From: JANOXC01 sp031418215
Lineage (GTDB): Bacteria; Bacteroidota; Bacteroidia; AKYH767-A; OLB10
DNA: 6,875 bases
Direction: 5' to 3'
Assembly: GCA_031418215.1 (NCBI GenBank)
Contig: JANOXC010000123.1
Span: forward strand, 1 to 6,875
The notes beneath the pieces are model-generated. The model was not told where the DNA came from. It made no database searches and saw only the letters and a list, made by a program, of their open reading frames with translations. Of the stretch, positions 5,855 through 6,875 are shown in pieces. A program made the position numbers and the translations under genes. Every line of letters begins with the position of its first letter. Within the stretch, counting starts at the first letter, position 1.

Positions 5855-6875
5855 ATGCATCAAACCATTTACATCATTGATTTTGGCTCACAGTATACAC
5901 AGCTTATTGCACGACGAATACGCGAGCTGAATGTATATTGTGAAATTCATCCTTTTAACCATTTGCCAATATTAAATGACAGGGTAAAAGGTATTATTTT
6001 AAGTGGAGGCCCGGCTTCCGTTCGCGATGCAAATGCTCCTGTAATTGATTTGAGCCAATACCGTCTAAAATTCCCTGTGCTTGGTATATGTTATGGTGCC
6101 CAATTGCTCGCCCAGCAGTCAGGAGGCACAGTGGAGCCTTCAGCAATCAGGGAATACGGTCGGGCCAAGTTAACAATCCATAACTCAGGTAATGAACTGC
6201 TGACCGGTCTCGATATTCATTCACAAGTGTGGATGTCGCATGCCGACACTATTAGCAAAGCACCTGTAAACTTTCAGATTATTGCTTCTACCACTGATGT
6301 AAAATGCGCAGCCTTTCAGGTTGAAAAGGAAGAAACCTTTGGAATTCAATTTCATCCTGAAGTAGTCCATTCTCTGGAAGGGAAGAAACTATTGGCTAAC
6401 TTCATAAATAATATTTGTAAATGCACAGGAGACTGGACACCCGGACTTTTTATTGAAGAAACCGTGGCTTCCTTAAAGAACCAATTAGGAAACGATCAGG
6501 TTTTGTTGGGGCTTTCAGGTGGTGTTGATTCTGGTGTGGCAGCAATACTTTTACATAAGGCAATTGGAAAGAACCTTCATTGCATTTTTGTTAATAATGG
6601 CTTGTTGCGGAAGGATGAATACAAGCAGGTATTAGCCGCTTATGCTCACCTTGGATTAAATATTCAAGGTGTAGATGCCTCACAGGATTTTTACAGCGAG
6701 CTTCAAGGTGTCACTGATCCTGAAACGAAAAGGAAAATAATTGGTCGCGTTTTTATTGAAGTCTTTGATCGAAAAGCAAAGGAGATTAGCAATATCAAAT
6801 GGCTTGCACAAGGAACCATTTATCCTGATGTGATTGAATCTGTTTCTGTGAAAGGTCCTTCTGCAACCATTAAAT
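5855..6875 (+). CDS. guaA: GMP synthase (glutamine-hydrolysing), N-terminal 340 residues
   Basis: Converts XMP to GMP with ATP and glutamine, the last step of guanine nucleotide synthesis in the cytosol. I translated 340 open codons from ATG 5855 to the right edge. The class I glutamine amidotransferase domain covers about residues 4-185: IIDFGSQYTQLIARR (7-21), nucleophile C79 in GICYGAQ, and the H167/E169 pair in FHPEV. The ATP pyrophosphatase domain begins near 197, with the P-loop SGGVDS at 221-226, then FVNNGLLRKDE (245-255) and LAQGTIYPDVIES (317-329). The fragment ends at GPSATIK, where homologues continue to the SHHNVGGLP region. The rest of the synthetase domain and the dimerisation domain are outside. 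All catalytic residues visible here are intact. It follows the glycosyltransferase on the same strand after 80 bp, with no hairpin in the gap, so readthrough is possible. Confidence 0.98.
   Translation, partial: MHQTIYIIDFGSQYTQLIARRIRELNVYCEIHPFNHLPILNDRVKGIILSGGPASVRDANAPVIDLSQYRLKFPVLGICYGAQLLAQQSGGTVEPSAIREYGRAKLTIHNSGNELLTGLDIHSQVWMSHADTISKAPVNFQIIASTTDVKCAAFQVEKEETFGIQFHPEVVHSLEGKKLLANFINNICKCTGDWTPGLFIEETVASLKNQLGNDQVLLGLSGGVDSGVAAILLHKAIGKNLHCIFVNNGLLRKDEYKQVLAAYAHLGLNIQGVDASQDFYSELQGVTDPETKRKIIGRVFIEVFDRKAKEISNIKWLAQGTIYPDVIESVSVKGPSATIK

Noticed and set aside
1..6875. Mobile element, defence system, CRISPR array, RNA gene or an undescribed system
   Set aside because: Every long gene is intact or cut only by the window edge and belongs to a recognised family. 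I saw no long repeats, transposase or integrase motifs, toxin-antitoxin pair, or spacer large enough for a structured RNA beyond the repeat at 2143-2172.

Overview
The window reads as an ordinary, AT-rich stretch of a Bacteroidota chromosome. A Chitinophagia- or Sphingobacteriia-like member is my best guess, from the protein sequences rather than from any search. Three things point to the phylum. The start codons I prefer have no Shine-Dalgarno sequence, and A/T-rich bases precede them. Exact copies of the Bacteroidota -7 promoter element (TAnnTTTG) lie just upstream of four genes. The subfamily wording of the thiolase, NlpC/P60, ValS and GuaA proteins also fits. I see no insertion sequence, phage gene, CRISPR array, tRNA or rRNA.

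Layout, left to right. Positions 1-664 (minus strand) hold the N-terminal half of the catalytic domain of valyl-tRNA synthetase (valS), cut by the left edge just before its editing-domain TTRPET motif. A 180-bp divergent spacer follows. Next is a plus-strand dicarboxylate/amino-acid:cation symporter (845-2083). After it comes a spacer with a perfect 9-bp inverted repeat, then a small DinB-like/DUF1569-type protein (2216-2683). This gene converges, with a 10-bp gap, on a minus-strand pair: an acetyl-CoA acetyltransferase-type thiolase (3510-4688) and, 42 bp downstream of it, a cytosolic SH3b-NlpC/P60 peptidase (2694-3467). A 147-bp divergent spacer separates the thiolase from a plus-strand family 2 glycosyltransferase (4836-5774). 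The 5' part of GMP synthase (guaA, 5855 onward) runs off the right edge.

The genes do not form one pathway. Translation (valS) and purine synthesis (guaA) are core functions. Solute uptake, acetyl-CoA/acetoacetyl-CoA chemistry, probable murein-peptide turnover and sugar transfer to a surface glycan are separate housekeeping or peripheral roles. The only probable operon is thiolase-NlpC/P60, and possibly glycosyltransferase-guaA.

I looked for an undescribed system and did not find one. The points worth checking are small. They are start-codon revisions supported by -7 elements inside the longer reading frames, a possibly leaderless guaA transcript, the inverted repeat after the symporter gene, and an Asn in place of the Na1-site Asp in the symporter.
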